Source: Penicillium oxalicum
Lineage: Eukaryota > Ascomycota > Eurotiomycetes > Eurotiales > Aspergillaceae
Length of the DNA stretch: 64,000 bases
Reading direction: 5' to 3'
Assembly (NCBI RefSeq): GCF_001723175.1
Contig: NC_064651.1
Coordinates: 558,001 to 622,000, forward strand
Both the position numbers and the translations under genes were made by a program. Shown here one piece after another: positions 1-11,748 of this stretch (positions are counted from its first letter, which is position 1; the number at the start of each line of letters is the position of its first letter). Below the pieces are notes generated by a model, which did not search any database, was not told the DNA's origin, and worked only from the letters and a program-made list of their open reading frames with translations.

Positions 1-248
1 ACCGAGAAGCGCAGAGTGGAATGTTTGGAGCAATGGAGAACGTTGAATCATGCGGGAATTGCGCACTACTCACGTCAGGGACGATGTTGTATGGTTGTTT
101 CTTTTTTTTGTTCTGTTTTCCTGGATTTCCCTGAACGTTGTGTTCCAATCTCCAAAACGACGATCATCCATATGCATGGGATTGAACGCCACGAGCAAAT
201 AGTGGGATGGACATCCATTGGAGGTTGTTTACGTATGGAGACTAGAAT

Positions 249-267
249 CCCCCCCCCCCCCCCCCCC
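249..267. repeat. Mononucleotide C19 run
   Basis: Nineteen consecutive C on the plus strand, followed directly by an A run, in non-coding DNA near the window start. Confidence 0.95.
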
Positions 268-1544
268 AAAAAAACCAAGCTACCCAAAATGTCTTGGAAC
301 ACATGGTGATCACGTATGTCCCGTTTCTTCATGATCCGTGGCACGCCCCCCTTGACCATCGCCGCTAGAACAGCGCCTGGGTAATGACCACCTGGAGCAA
401 TGAACTGAGCTCCAACGATGGCTTCACGAGGGGAGGTTCTCTGTGTGGGGACGGACGTGGTGCCAGATGCGGTGACAGAGTCACGGGGGGATTGATGGAG
501 GTGTTTCATGAAACTCTCGGAGCCACACGGAGACGTAAAAGTTAATCGGCGAGCGTTTACACAGAAAACGAAAATCGAGACAGTCGGGGAATACCGCGCT
601 GGCTGTCTATCGCTTTCCTTTGCTGGCGTGTGAACCTTGGAGACAAGGACCCGGTCAAAACTTGGACAGACGGGGTTGAAGGTCCAGTCCATCAAGATCC
701 ATTGAGCTGATCACCCACCGAAGTCTAATCTCGCACACGAACTCGGGGCTTGAAGCGAACAAAAGCGGCGAAAGAAGGAACACCACTCCCAATTGACATT
801 CTGCTCCTGTCAGAGTCCAGAGGAATGGACTCTAGAGGCAGCGAAACAGAAGAGGAAAGGGAAACTTTGTAGTGGTAGTGGTCAAAGTTTACTGGGCTGC
901 CTTTCGCGACATGGCCACTACAATTGAGTTCGCGGGATGTGGACAATGGCATGATCTCCTCCCTCAGTCAGGAGTTATCTTCCATACTTTTGATGGTTGG
1001 AGCTGTATATTTTTTTTTAAAAAAAAAATAAAAGTGTCGCGGTGGTGACTGCTGGGCAGATGGCTAGATGTGGGAGAGAGAGAGAGAGAGGATCGTAGGG
1101 GAAGCAAGCCCTGGGAGAGGCTTGTTCAGAGCCAAATTCATCAAAACGAGCGGTTGAAGGGGAGAAAGAACTCATGGCTATCCTGTAACGAAATGCCAAT
1201 ATTATCCTCCACACTGTGAGTGAAGAGCATTGATCCCGTAACAACCGAGTGTTAGTGTAGCAAAGAGACTCCCTGACGGGCTCGACCAGCTCGGTGAGTG
1301 GTCGGCCCGGGGCTGTCTCCTGCTGAACCAGCACCCGAAGGACTCCATCGACCGGAAAGGTATCGCCCGTAAGTTCGTGTCAAGCTTCGAGAGGCAAACT
1401 CCCATTTAGTACGCACCTCCGACAGTCTCGCTCAGTACCCAGGCGACCACGAGCTATCGAGGATTGGGGGATTCCCCTAGAGAACCAGGGCCAGATGAAG
1501 CACAGTTTCTGATGACCGGTTCTCCCCTCCCCGGAGACTTGGAC

Positions 1545-2228
1545 CCTCTTTTTTTTTTCTTTCCCTTTACGATCTTTTACCGTTTTATCTTTTTTTCCGC
1601 TCTTTTTCTGCTTTGGTTCATTTCCAGTTTTTTTTCGTATTTTTGATTTTCTCGGGTTTCTCTTTGGGATGTCTCTGTCCTCTGGTTCCTTTTTTTTCCC
1701 TTTTTCCCTTTTCGATTTCTTGGGGTTCACAGCCCAAAAAAGAAAAAGAGAAAAAAAATGCATTTCCTGAAATCACGCTAATCCGAAATGGGGGTGGAAT
1801 CCTTTTCGATCCATTCGCTCTGGGTATACATTAATTCTTGACTCGCTCGACGTTCCTTTGCACCGTTTCCTTTCTTATACAGCGCCTCCTCCCCTTCTTC
1901 ATTTTTCTCATACTTTCAACCAATCTCTTCTTTCTCACTTTTTTCATCATCCCATTCTCCATTTCTGCCCTAATCCCCGCACCACTGGACCCTCGATTGA
2001 TCCCAATCTAGTCCATTGCATCAAGTACCCAAAGTGCCGAGTATCTCGACGGCGGATCCCAACTCGAGATCTGCAATCCGCCGCACCTCCCAGCTCGTGG
2101 CATCGGTGTTGGATATATATCATTCCCGCTTTCTGCCTGACTTTGGAGCATTCGCCTCGGAGGATCTCTCTCTCTCTCATATACACACACACACACATTC
2201 AATCTCAACCCTCCAGATCATATCGCCC
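1545..2228 (+). promoter_or_regulatory. CT-rich promoter/leader of the Clr5-domain gene
   Basis: Long pyrimidine-rich tracts on the coding strand (about 1545-1735 and 1858-2170) are followed by a CT run and a CA dinucleotide run at about 2163-2197, ending 31 nt before the first ATG at 2229. CT-rich blocks just upstream of the start are a familiar feature of filamentous-fungal promoters. No single factor site is claimed, and the transcription start is not visible from sequence. Confidence 0.4.
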
Positions 2229-3379
2229 ATGATGAAAACATCAATCTCGTCCGATGTTTGGGAGAAGAAGAAAGCCATCATCGCCAAGCTGTATATGGAA
2301 GAGGAATGGCCTTTGAAGCAGGTCATCAAACAGATTCGCTCCGATGATTTCAACCCAAGGTATGCATACACCGGGGTTTCCCGTTCAATCCGAACCTACA
2401 TCTCCGGCTCAATCATCGTCAACTCACTCTTCCCATAGTGAAACCCAACTCCGCAGCCGACTGAAGAAGTGGCGTGTCACCAAGCCCTCTCGTCAGACTC
2501 GCAAGAAGACGCAAGGCTCCGAAGACCCAGAGAGTGAGAAGGAAAGTCGCACATCTTCATCGTCACCTCGCACTAGCCGCGCCTCCCCTGCGGCTCGCAA
2601 GACACCCTCGGCTCCATCGTCCGCCTACCGCCACGACTGGACGGCGCACTCGGCGTATGGGCCGGTTGAGCTGTCCCAGCCAAAGTGGAATGCACACATG
2701 GGCCCCCATTTGACGACGCCCAGCCCCTCCGCGGATCACCACAGCATCATCTCGGATTCTCATTCCAATAGATATCCTCTGACCGACCCCAATGCCCCGG
2801 TCACTTCATTCGAGCAGACGTCCACACACACATCACCCGCAGCAGAGCACGTGATTCTCAACAACCACTGCGGCGGCGACGCCCTCGTACGCGGCATACT
2901 CGCTCTCACCCGAGTCGTGTGGACCCAGTCCAGAGGCATCGTCCACTTCGGTCATGGCGCAATGGCCGGCACGCCCCGTCTCTGGTGACATTCATTACCA
3001 GCCTGCTCTTCACCCCACGCAATGGTATAATTTGCCCCTGGAACCCCTGGGCTCTCCATCCGTTGGGCCACACTCGGCGGCACCCTTGACCACACCAGCT
3101 CAATCTACTGGCTACGCCATGTACCCTGGTCACAATGTCTACTCTCCGGGTTACATGCACTACGACCACTCTGAGTACCACCAGGGTTACGACTTGAAGC
3201 AATGGAAGCAGGTGCCATCGCGTCCACATGAATACACGGGCTATGCGAACCGATCTGCCTTGGATCGAAAACACGGCTACCCGCACGGGGGCCCTCCATC
3301 CGAGATGCTTCCCATTACTGCTTCACAGGCTGGTCCCCAGACCGTGATGTGTGCCCCAATGGTTCCATACTCGGGTTGA
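2229..3379 (+). CDS. Clr5-domain protein (putative DNA-binding regulator)
   Basis: Putative nuclear regulator with an N-terminal Clr5 domain, a fungal helix-turn-helix-like module named after S. pombe Clr5. Proposed exons are 2229-2359, 2439-2850 and 2915-3379, giving 335 residues. The domain covers about residues 5-60 and is split by intron 1 (79 bp, GTATGC..ATAG): residues WEKKKAIIAKLYMEE come before it and ETQLRSRLKKWRVTKP after it. The rest is a low-complexity Ser/Pro/Tyr/His-rich tail. Two adjacent ATGs (2229 and 2232) are possible starts. Intron 2 is uncertain: the frame changes between 2850 and 2915, and a 64-bp intron with donor GTGATT restores it, but a 1-nt indel would also explain the change because the alternative frame from about 2855 reads as plausible Thr/Ala-rich protein. 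The exact target and role are unknown. Confidence 0.8.
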
Positions 3380-3420
3380 TGAGATCCAGTTATCCTCGGA
3401 TTTTCTCCTGGCAAACATCG

Positions 3421-3433
3421 CCCCCCCCCCCCC
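3421..3433. repeat. Mononucleotide C13 run
   Basis: Thirteen consecutive C starting 42 nt after the Clr5-gene stop codon, so probably inside its 3' untranslated region. Confidence 0.9.
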
Positions 3434-4713
3434 TTCTCCAAAGAATCACTGAAACGTACACGTGTATACGCCATCCCCCACGCTCTTTACCACCCCCCTC
3501 TGCTCGCTTTTTCCAAAGCCTTCACGGGGCCGAATCTCCTTTTTTCCTTTGTCTCTCCATCACCTTCATCCTACAGCCCTGCATTCTGAATTCGCACTTT
3601 TCCCCGTTCTTCATTTTTTTGGGCTCTGAAATCCATCTTCCTAGCCTCTCAACTTTTCACATATTTTATGGGGGGCGAAACCTCTTGATTGAACAATGAC
3701 GGAAATGAGGTGGACAGCTTTTCATTTCGTCACGTTGATGTACCATGTACCACGACATAATCTGGTGTTTTGTTGGAAACCCCTTATGACCGAGGGCGGC
3801 TCTACTCCTTTTGACCTTTTTGCTTTTGAAGGTGGTTTTTTCACTGCATCTTTTGTCTTTTCTGGTTGGCGTCTCGAGTTGGGGATTGGGCGGCGCTCTC
3901 TCCGTGTGGCAGGTTTTGATTTTTTTTTTTTTCGTTTTGGATTGCTTTTGTTCCAGCACATCGCAATGGTGCTTTTGTGTGAATAAATGGCATTTTGGTC
4001 GAGCTGACCTACGACGGACATATACCCACAACCATTGGAGAACCAGGTAGTGGTTCCTCCTGGAATTTATTTTTGATACTATACCTACTATATCTGTTTT
4101 AATCACAACATCTCTTTTCATTTCTCACATACATTCTTGGAGAAGAAAGAAGATTCAATATCCCCAATGATGAGTAGAGATCTATCGGGGGGTTAGAGGT
4201 AGGGGGTTTGTTTTTTCTCTCCCTTTCTTGTTTCTTGGGGAGGTGAAGCAATGAGGTGAGATGCCTTTACTCCCAGCACCAGTGACACTCTGAGCTGGTC
4301 GAAAGTTTTCTTTGGTCTCTCTCACACAGGCAGAGAAAGATCAGGTCTAGATCCGTCAGAGACAACCAGTCCACTTGGCTATTCCTGTCTAAGCATGTCA
4401 TGGGATAGGACAGGCAGACAAGAGTATAGCCCCGACTCAGCTTACGGAGGTAATGCATGCTTGGAACCAAAAACTACCATTAACCCGGATCTTTATCCAA
4501 AGAAGAGGAATTTAGAGAAGCCTCGACTGCCTAGGAGACTGAGCAGGGAGAGGGAGAGGAAACCAGAGTCAGCTGCAGCAACCCGATTCCACCCATCTTC
4601 AGCACCGAAGCATGGAACCGCGAGTCATGAGTGATGACCGGCCAAGAATGATCCACACTGTACCAATTCCATGGGACCATGGGACCAAGCAGGGCAGGAC
4701 CGGCGCGCATCTA

Positions 4714-4737
4714 CCATATGGCCGTACGGCCATATGG
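4714..4737. repeat. Perfect 24-bp palindrome
   Basis: The 12 bases CCATATGGCCGT are followed without a spacer by their exact reverse complement. Each arm contains an inner CCATATGG palindrome, so the element is a palindrome of palindromes. Flanking GCATC and GATGC extend the dyad imperfectly, with a two-base bulge on the left. It lies in non-coding DNA, 1.3 kb downstream of the Clr5 gene. It could be a dimeric protein-binding site or a cruciform-prone element; nothing in the surroundings decides this. Confidence 0.85.
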
Positions 4738-7700
4738 ATGCAGCAACAGGGAGGGGCGAGAGGGGCAAGGGGAAAGGAGAACGCCATGTGCACCGAACTT
4801 TACCAAAAACAAAATCTCTTTCTTTTTTTTCCTCTCCCACTCTTTGTATATTCAAATTCGCAAAACGATCCATTCTGTGAACAAGGAGAGAGAAGGGAGG
4901 GGCGAATCCGCTCTTTTCTCATCCCTCCCCTTACAAGTCCCGAGCTTTCCAACGTACGATCGCCATCATGTAAATCCACACGTACCAAAGGTTCATCTGC
5001 TATGTTCAAAAGAGGCAATATGTCCGAACTAGTGAGGAAGTTCTGGACTCTGTTCGGATGATGGGACCCCTGCATGTAGTCATCTGCACTGGGATATCAT
5101 ATTGATATATGTCGGTCACTTTATTGTACTGTATCCTCCATCACCGTGCTAGCACTTATATACAGATTACACCATTTTTCATCCTCTACTCCCGTCCAAT
5201 GCCGTACCACGAGATTAGACTGTAGTCTATAGATATGGTATCCTGATGCACTGCGGGATTATACTCTCTGCAAATATATGAGCGCCAGTCTGCGGTCCTG
5301 CCAGCAAGGCCTCACTTCGTTTTTGGGGGAGGGTCTTTCGTTTCACCGGGCTTCACGATTCAAGTCCACATTTACGAGCTCGTCGCTATAAGTTCCGAGG
5401 TTTTTAGAGTTTTGGCAGCGTATTCGATGGATACTGGATCATCGGCAGATTGCATCGGTTTTTTTTTTTTTCTTTTCTTTTTTTCCTGTCTATTTTTTTT
5501 CTTCCTCTCTCTCTTACTGCTTTGCTTTTTCTACTAACGGTGAGGCTGGGTATAGTTTCAAATTCGTGGGGGTTAAGCGAGAGTGAAAAGCCAAAAAAAA
5601 AGAAGAAGACATACATAACATCAAAGGAATACGACTGGTGAGAAATCAGAGTGGACGTATATTCCAGAAGCTGTAACCCGATTTGCCACTTGAGGGATCA
5701 TTCTGCTCCGAATTTGGCTCAGTCAACACTACACGCATCTTGTCAGTCTATGCACATACGGTCCATTTCTCCGTCAGTGTGTGCTTAAGGTCCAAGTCAT
5801 GTGCGCTGATGCGAGACGGTCATGACATCCGGTACAGGCGGGAGAGATTCCAATTTGTTCCGCGTCCCGAGTACTCCCGGTGAATTTGTGCAGCGTGTCC
5901 GGCTCAGTAGTTACTCGCCATTCATTCATGTTAGTAAGTCGGTTCTTTCTAGTAGGATACTGTAAGAGATAGATACAGGCTTTACAGGGGTATGTACATA
6001 TTGGACTTGCGGTAAGTACCGTCTATGTATCGATTATTAAACTACTATGTGCCATTCATCCTCAATGATGAACATTTTTTCATCCCCCTTTCATTTCCAT
6101 CTCCATCTCCAATCCTAGCTCCGGCTCTCCCCCCGGCTCCGGCACATTGAGCTCAAGCTATCCCCGCCCGATCGACCATCCATTCAAGAGAGTGTAGTTC
6201 GCGGACGGTGGACGATCGTGGAGCACCAAAAAAAAAGACTCACAATGGATACTTGGACAGAATGGATCATGCTCCTGACCCTATCGGAGCCTATACCTAA
6301 ATCGTTTATATTCCCGAGTCTTTCTTTCCACTATGTTCAATTATACAGTCCACCTTGAGCTGAAATGCACATGTCACGGGCCTATCTACTATATAGTATG
6401 TCCCAGCTGAGTGGTACTGTGTAACTATAGATGGGTCCAGTTGGGGTCAACACACAGTACAGAATCACCTATAAGAGTACCGAAGGATCAATAAGCAGGT
6501 CGGACAGAGAGCTCGCTCGACATTTGTCGTTTATAGAAAGGATATGTGGGCACGTGGTAGGGGGAATCTCCCAATGGTGTAAGATGACTTGGTACCCGCT
6601 GTGCAACCGGTCGATAATGGGTGGTCTCTGGATTTGGGGAGTCTCTAGCTTCTAGTAATCTATTGTATGTGTGCAATTTGTGCCAAATTCGCGCTTTTTT
6701 TTGTAAACAGTCATATTATACAAGAGAACTGTATTCATGGGTTGTTTTTGTGTTTGCCCTCGTCCGAGCCTTTGGTGTTTTCCCCCCTTTCTTGTTTTTT
6801 TATTCCCCTTTTGGTGAGACTGGATGTGGAGCTGTATGGTTTATCGTTTTCTTATTTACAGATGAGCTGGTTGCTCTGCCTTTTGAACAGGCAAGCTTTG
6901 TATACCGGTTCTATTAATCAGAGATATTGTTAATTGTATGAGTGCCGCTGTCCATCTCCAATATGTTCATCCCAACTACTCCGCTCAACTACGTTATACC
7001 TCTACAAAACTGAGCCAATTATTATCTCTATATCACATTTAAATCGAAGAGCACCTTTTTTGGGGGGGAAAACCCCATCTTAATATATCAATATATCTGG
7101 CTATTTCTTGCACGGCCAATGACACAGGTGGCGAGTGAGCGGAAAAGGGGGGAAAGAAAGGGGAGCACGCCAGAATTAAACAGCGAACGCGGTGGATAGA
7201 TGCATGTGGCCATCCTGTCGGTCGTATCGGCTTTGGCAATTTAATTCCCGGCATATGTGCTGATGCAGCGTATGGACGACGGTTTTGGAAGGAGACTCAC
7301 ATTGGACATTTAATGGAAGTCGGCATCGCCTTCAAGTGCCGAAGTGGATGGGATGAGATGGAGATCTTGTGGAGACATTCCCGGCGACAAAGCCTAGAAG
7401 AGATATAGTAAGAGAACGAGAGGCAGGAGCAAAGAGTTGTAGGTGGGTAATTCATGTGTACGCACTATCTCTTGATCGATATGTTTTGAACTTCATTAGG
7501 TAGTTTGTACCCTATACTCATAGTCTATGGATCGAGGATGGCGGTGGTACTATGTTCACTTACTACTCTCCTCGTACTTCTCTCTATCCCTGGTTACTAT
7601 AAACCTTCCAGTCTAAGCCCTTCCAATCTCAAAGTTCAAGCTCTGCCATCCATCTTGCCATTTTTTCTCGAATTGGCTTCATCTCAATCGAACAGCCAAA

Positions 7701-9349
7701 TCACTCTTCTATTACTGTATTCCACCCTGACCCCAAATTCCCTGAAACCCAGCTAAAAGCTCCATAGACCTGGTTTTCCCAGCTCTTATCCACCGCACTG
7801 TCCACTCTGGTGACTGTGAGTTCTCCTAGGCCCTTGCAGGGTCCTACCTAAAAGGGCATCGGTCCTTCAAGATCCAGAAATAAGGGTCCACGTCGATGCA
7901 AATTTTCTTTTTCTAATATTGGTTAAGAGATGCCTTCTCCCCCCCCTTTTGGAGGAGCTGTTCCGGATTCCGAAGGTGAATAGGTATAGGATATCCACAG
8001 CTTCATTTCCATTGTTAGTCACGATTTGAGGGTGGAAACCAGATTGAATGGATCCATCCATCGAGGATGGCCATCGCCACAGCCACTGGTGGCCGGGGAG
8101 GAGAAGGAGAGGGGGGAAAGCCAAGAAAGGAGCAGCAAACCTACTTAGGTGCCCGTGTGTTTTGCCACTATGAATCACATATTCGGCAGGGATCCGAGAA
8201 TGCTGGCACGGGTATTCCATTTTGTTTTCCTTTTTCGGTCAGCATTGAACAGAGCTTGGGGCTTATTTTGGGAACGGGGGAGGGCGGGAGTGGGCTGAGA
8301 CGAAGTGGGACAGATCGAAGTGAAACTCGATGGGACGGGACAGGACAGAAATCAGTCGAGAGCTGACGGCAATTCGGGTTGGAGATGAAGATCAGATCTG
8401 TGTCTCTGGAAAAGGGAAAGCGCGAATTGAAAGATGCAAAATTTGCGGTATAATTCGGACTAGTGCCGTGTCTGGACAGACAGGTTCTAGGTGTGGTGGA
8501 TGGTGATGGTGATGGATTCCTTGCTCGGGTGTGGCACGGTACTGTATAGGCTCATTGCGCGATGGAGGTGTGGGTAAATACTTCACAGGGTGTTTCTCGT
8601 TTTTGGGTATCTTGAATGTGAAGTGTGGCTTTGTGCGGACGATTTGAATTGGACTAGACTCGAATGGACTCGACTGGACTCGACATGCTGAATTGGATTT
8701 GAACAGGAATAGGAAAGGCAGGGGAATAGTTGTAAACGAGGAGTCAGGAAGACCTGTGTTGCTTTGTAGATAGCGCTGAATTTGGATAGATTTGGTTGAA
8801 CTGATTCATAATTTTACACGTGAACGGGGGAATATGAGCTTGAACATATGAGGAGCTTTTAACAAGGGTTGGGGTAGGTTCTGGTTCTATTACGTTGTAC
8901 CACTCAGGTCACAATGGGACTTCAAGGGTCCCAATTCACAAAGACTCCGAGCTTTATCTGTGCGTGTTCGCCTCTTTCTCACAGCAGTGGGGTCTACGTG
9001 ATGCTTCTCCATTCTTTGAAACAACCGATCGGGGGAGTTGCGGCCCAACCTACCCCGTTCTCTCGAGAACACGTCCATCTTTGGAATCGAAATATCAGGC
9101 CGGATGCTGTTTCTATCATAGGACAAGCCTTGAATACTTGCTCTGTTGCACTCTTCGAGTACTACTTCATGCTAAACCTTGTGCGGACTTTGAGCGAGAA
9201 AGATGCAAAGCTGCACAAGGACAAAGTTTGTGCATTACATATTCATCTTCTAATGGGCATATTAATGGGGGTGAGAAACCGTCGAATAGAGAGTTGGACT
9301 TAATCATCTTCTACCTACTGAGATATTATGTCCCAGATATAACTACGAG

Positions 9350-11430
9350 TTCCGAGATTTAGATCACAGGCGCGTCATCTTAGCGGTAAAAGTGATTGTC
9401 GCACAAGAAACTTCCAGATAGGCGTAAAGAGACGATATTCAAAAGAAATAAAAGAGTTTCTGTAGATATTCACACCCCACAATCTTTGACCAGGACTAGA
9501 GTACAACAGCACATCATGAAAGTAAAGCAAAGTGCGGCAGGCCTTTCTCATCGCGAGCTCTTTAAAAACAGTCTCTTGTATCAAGATGGGTCAAAATAGG
9601 ATACAATGCTCGCCGTTGGTAGATCAGTGATCAAGCTTTGCATTCGGATTCAAGCTTACTGCAATCTTCAGTATTTTTTCTTGTCCTGGAGAGCCTCGAA
9701 AATCTCATTCATGCTTGCACGATGCATTCAGAAAAGCCGAGCTAGGCAGAAATTGCAACAGGGATGCATCATTGACAATTAAATTAACACATAGTCTGTC
9801 TATAGTATTGGACTTCTGTGAGACTGCTTGTTTTCTTGCAAAAACTATAGCATGACATACAGTCCCAACTGCTCCCCTTCAATCCACAATCCCGAGTCGG
9901 AGAAAAGTCATTATTTGTGAGAGGGAAAAGTGTAATTACCCAGGCATCGATATTCTCTTGCATATTGTCAGTATCCATTCGTCTGTGCTTATGGTATCAG
10001 ATTATCCAAACAAATGATGAACCAAAGGCTTTTTTTTCTCTTTTTGAATCATCCGCAATTGTAATCTTGGACACATATGCTATGGCGTGGGATTGTTCTG
10101 CTGTGGTTGTTACAGCCCTACGGCAAATCCGAGGGAAGCTAAACCAGCGCATGACGAGTTTCGAAAATATATCAGAAAACGTTTCTTTTCTATCACATGA
10201 GTGCACATTTGGCATGCATCGTGTGAAGAGCTCGGAGCCTACCTAATCAAGTTTGGAATATTGACTCATCCAGCTGTTGCCGGTAAATTGATCACCCAAC
10301 GTTCACGATTTGGAAGAGCTGTAGTATCCTGATGGCTAGGGCTGTTGACCGAGAATGATGCAAGAATTTCAAAATGAAGCATCGTACAGCAACACCATAT
10401 TTATCTGTAGGGCTACACCTGGTGATAGGAGGAATCAATGTCCATCGACAAATCTCGGCCTCTCTTGCCTGATTTTCATCGAGATGTAGGCGGGCTCGGT
10501 GAACCTTCATTGCAAAGTTAGGTATCTGCGAGTGGTGAAAATATGAGGAGGAGAATAGTACATATCTGACAATTTCTGATGTGCCCGGCGTTGACTGTAG
10601 TCGCAATAAGAGAACATGATACCTAGTCTATCATACGCATATATCCTTACCCAATCACCTTAGTATTCATTGTGTGCTCTTTGTAAAAGGAGAAAATACT
10701 TTTCATGTCAATTTAGAAAAGCGGGACTGGTCTCATATCAAAAGTCTGAATTGAATATTCTTATTTTCAAGTCGAGAGACTTTTCAAAAACCAAGCCACT
10801 CACTTTTTCGGGGAAGCATTTCACAATAGCTCTTTGCCAAGGGAGAAAAAAAGGGAAAATTTAATTCGCGTTGAGTCAGTCTACAATATACCAGTTCCGT
10901 TCAAAAGTATCCGGGCAGTACGCGCCCTCCCTACAAAAGTGACGATGTCTGAGAGGTCTCAACTCGAGAACTTATACAACGACTATAAGCAAAAAGCCAC
11001 TTTATTATTAAGAATCAGTAAAATAATATGCTCAGAATATTAAGGCCTAGTATTTTAGTTCAGTAGATAATGAAAATTATATTTATTATAGGCAAAAATT
11101 TGCATAAAGTATTTTTACTCGTAGATATGTGTAAAAGCTATCGCTAAGACCTCTCAAAATTTGACACTCTCTACTCTATCATAGTTTTCTCAATAATTAG
11201 AGTCCTAGAAGTAGAATAAGTAATTCATACTAGCTATTTATATATCAGTGATAATATTCTAATAGTAGTTAGGATAGTAGGATTTGCTGTTGCTGAGAAA
11301 ACTGGTCGTCGAATATCAAGATTTAACACATTTAGAATAGGAAAAATGGCACTGTCCGGGAGCTTATGGAACGGATTGTAGCATGTCAATTAATAACCTG
11401 CCGTGCACCTAAATTCATTAAAGATATATG
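9350..11430. other. AT-rich island, possible decayed repeat
   Basis: Base composition falls well below that of the neighbouring genes. TA and AT dinucleotides dominate, most strongly at 11040-11340. Only short interrupted frames occur. In filamentous ascomycetes such islands are often repeats degraded by C-to-T repeat-induced point mutation (RIP) or other relics. I see no terminal repeats, target-site duplications or transposase/reverse-transcriptase motifs, so its origin stays open. It ends about 320 bp before the quinone-oxidoreductase start codon. Confidence 0.4.
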
Positions 11431-11748
11431 AGGATTGGATTAGAAATTACCTTTTCAGGGGCGAAAAGCTTTCTGCCATGCCATTCGTATACTGTCCTGT
11501 CCTTGACTTTGTGGTCCGCTAACCCCTGCCGATGGATATCCGAAAAGATGCCTCGGCATCTTCCACGCGGGGAAACCATCTCCCCACAAACTTTTGCCCG
11601 TCCTTCTCTCCACACTTTTACCATCTCTCGACAGTTCTCATCAATCTGATCTCATTACCTTCAAACCTGACCCCGAAGAAAAGACTATACATCAATTGAG
11701 TCCAATCCATCTATTTTCAAACCATAACACCCACCATCTATACACAAC

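Larger units (their letters stand above)
1..2228. other. Gene-free stretch upstream of the Clr5-domain gene
   Basis: I see no convincing coding gene here. Open frames on both strands are short, overlap each other and have no recognisable domain. The stretch holds a 19-nt C run (249-267), a GA microsatellite near 1073-1090, T-rich and CT-rich DNA at about 1545-1735, and a CT-rich block at 1858-2170 that ends in CT and CA dinucleotide runs just before the Clr5 start codon. The last part is probably promoter and 5' leader of the downstream gene. Confidence 0.6.
3380..11748. other. 8.4-kb gene-poor stretch
   Basis: No gene is recognised. Frames are short and lack family signatures. Contents: a C13 run just after the Clr5 gene (3421-3433), a perfect 24-bp palindrome (4714-4737), T-rich tracts near 5460-5520, and an AT-rich island at about 9350-11430. 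A plus-strand pair of overlapping frames at 8895-9362 (155 and 129 codons) has no recognisable domain and is not called as a gene. The last 300 bases should hold the promoter of the quinone oxidoreductase. Confidence 0.55.

Noticed and set aside
75..695. 206-codon minus-strand frame near the window start
   Set aside because: It runs through the C19 tract (poly-Gly) and matches nothing recognisable; likely chance.
8895..9362. Two overlapping plus-strand frames of 155 and 129 codons
   Set aside because: One has a helix-like segment (LFEYYFMLNLVRTLSEKD), but there is no family match, splice structure or coding bias; kept only as a note.
9371..9440. tRNA-like D-arm (TTAGCGGTAAAA)
   Set aside because: No matching acceptor stem, anticodon loop or GTTCRA T-arm follows at the right spacing. 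No tRNA gene is called in the window.
9350..11430. Intact transposon in the AT-rich island
   Set aside because: No terminal repeats, target duplications, transposase or reverse-transcriptase motifs could be found by eye; only a degraded relic is possible.
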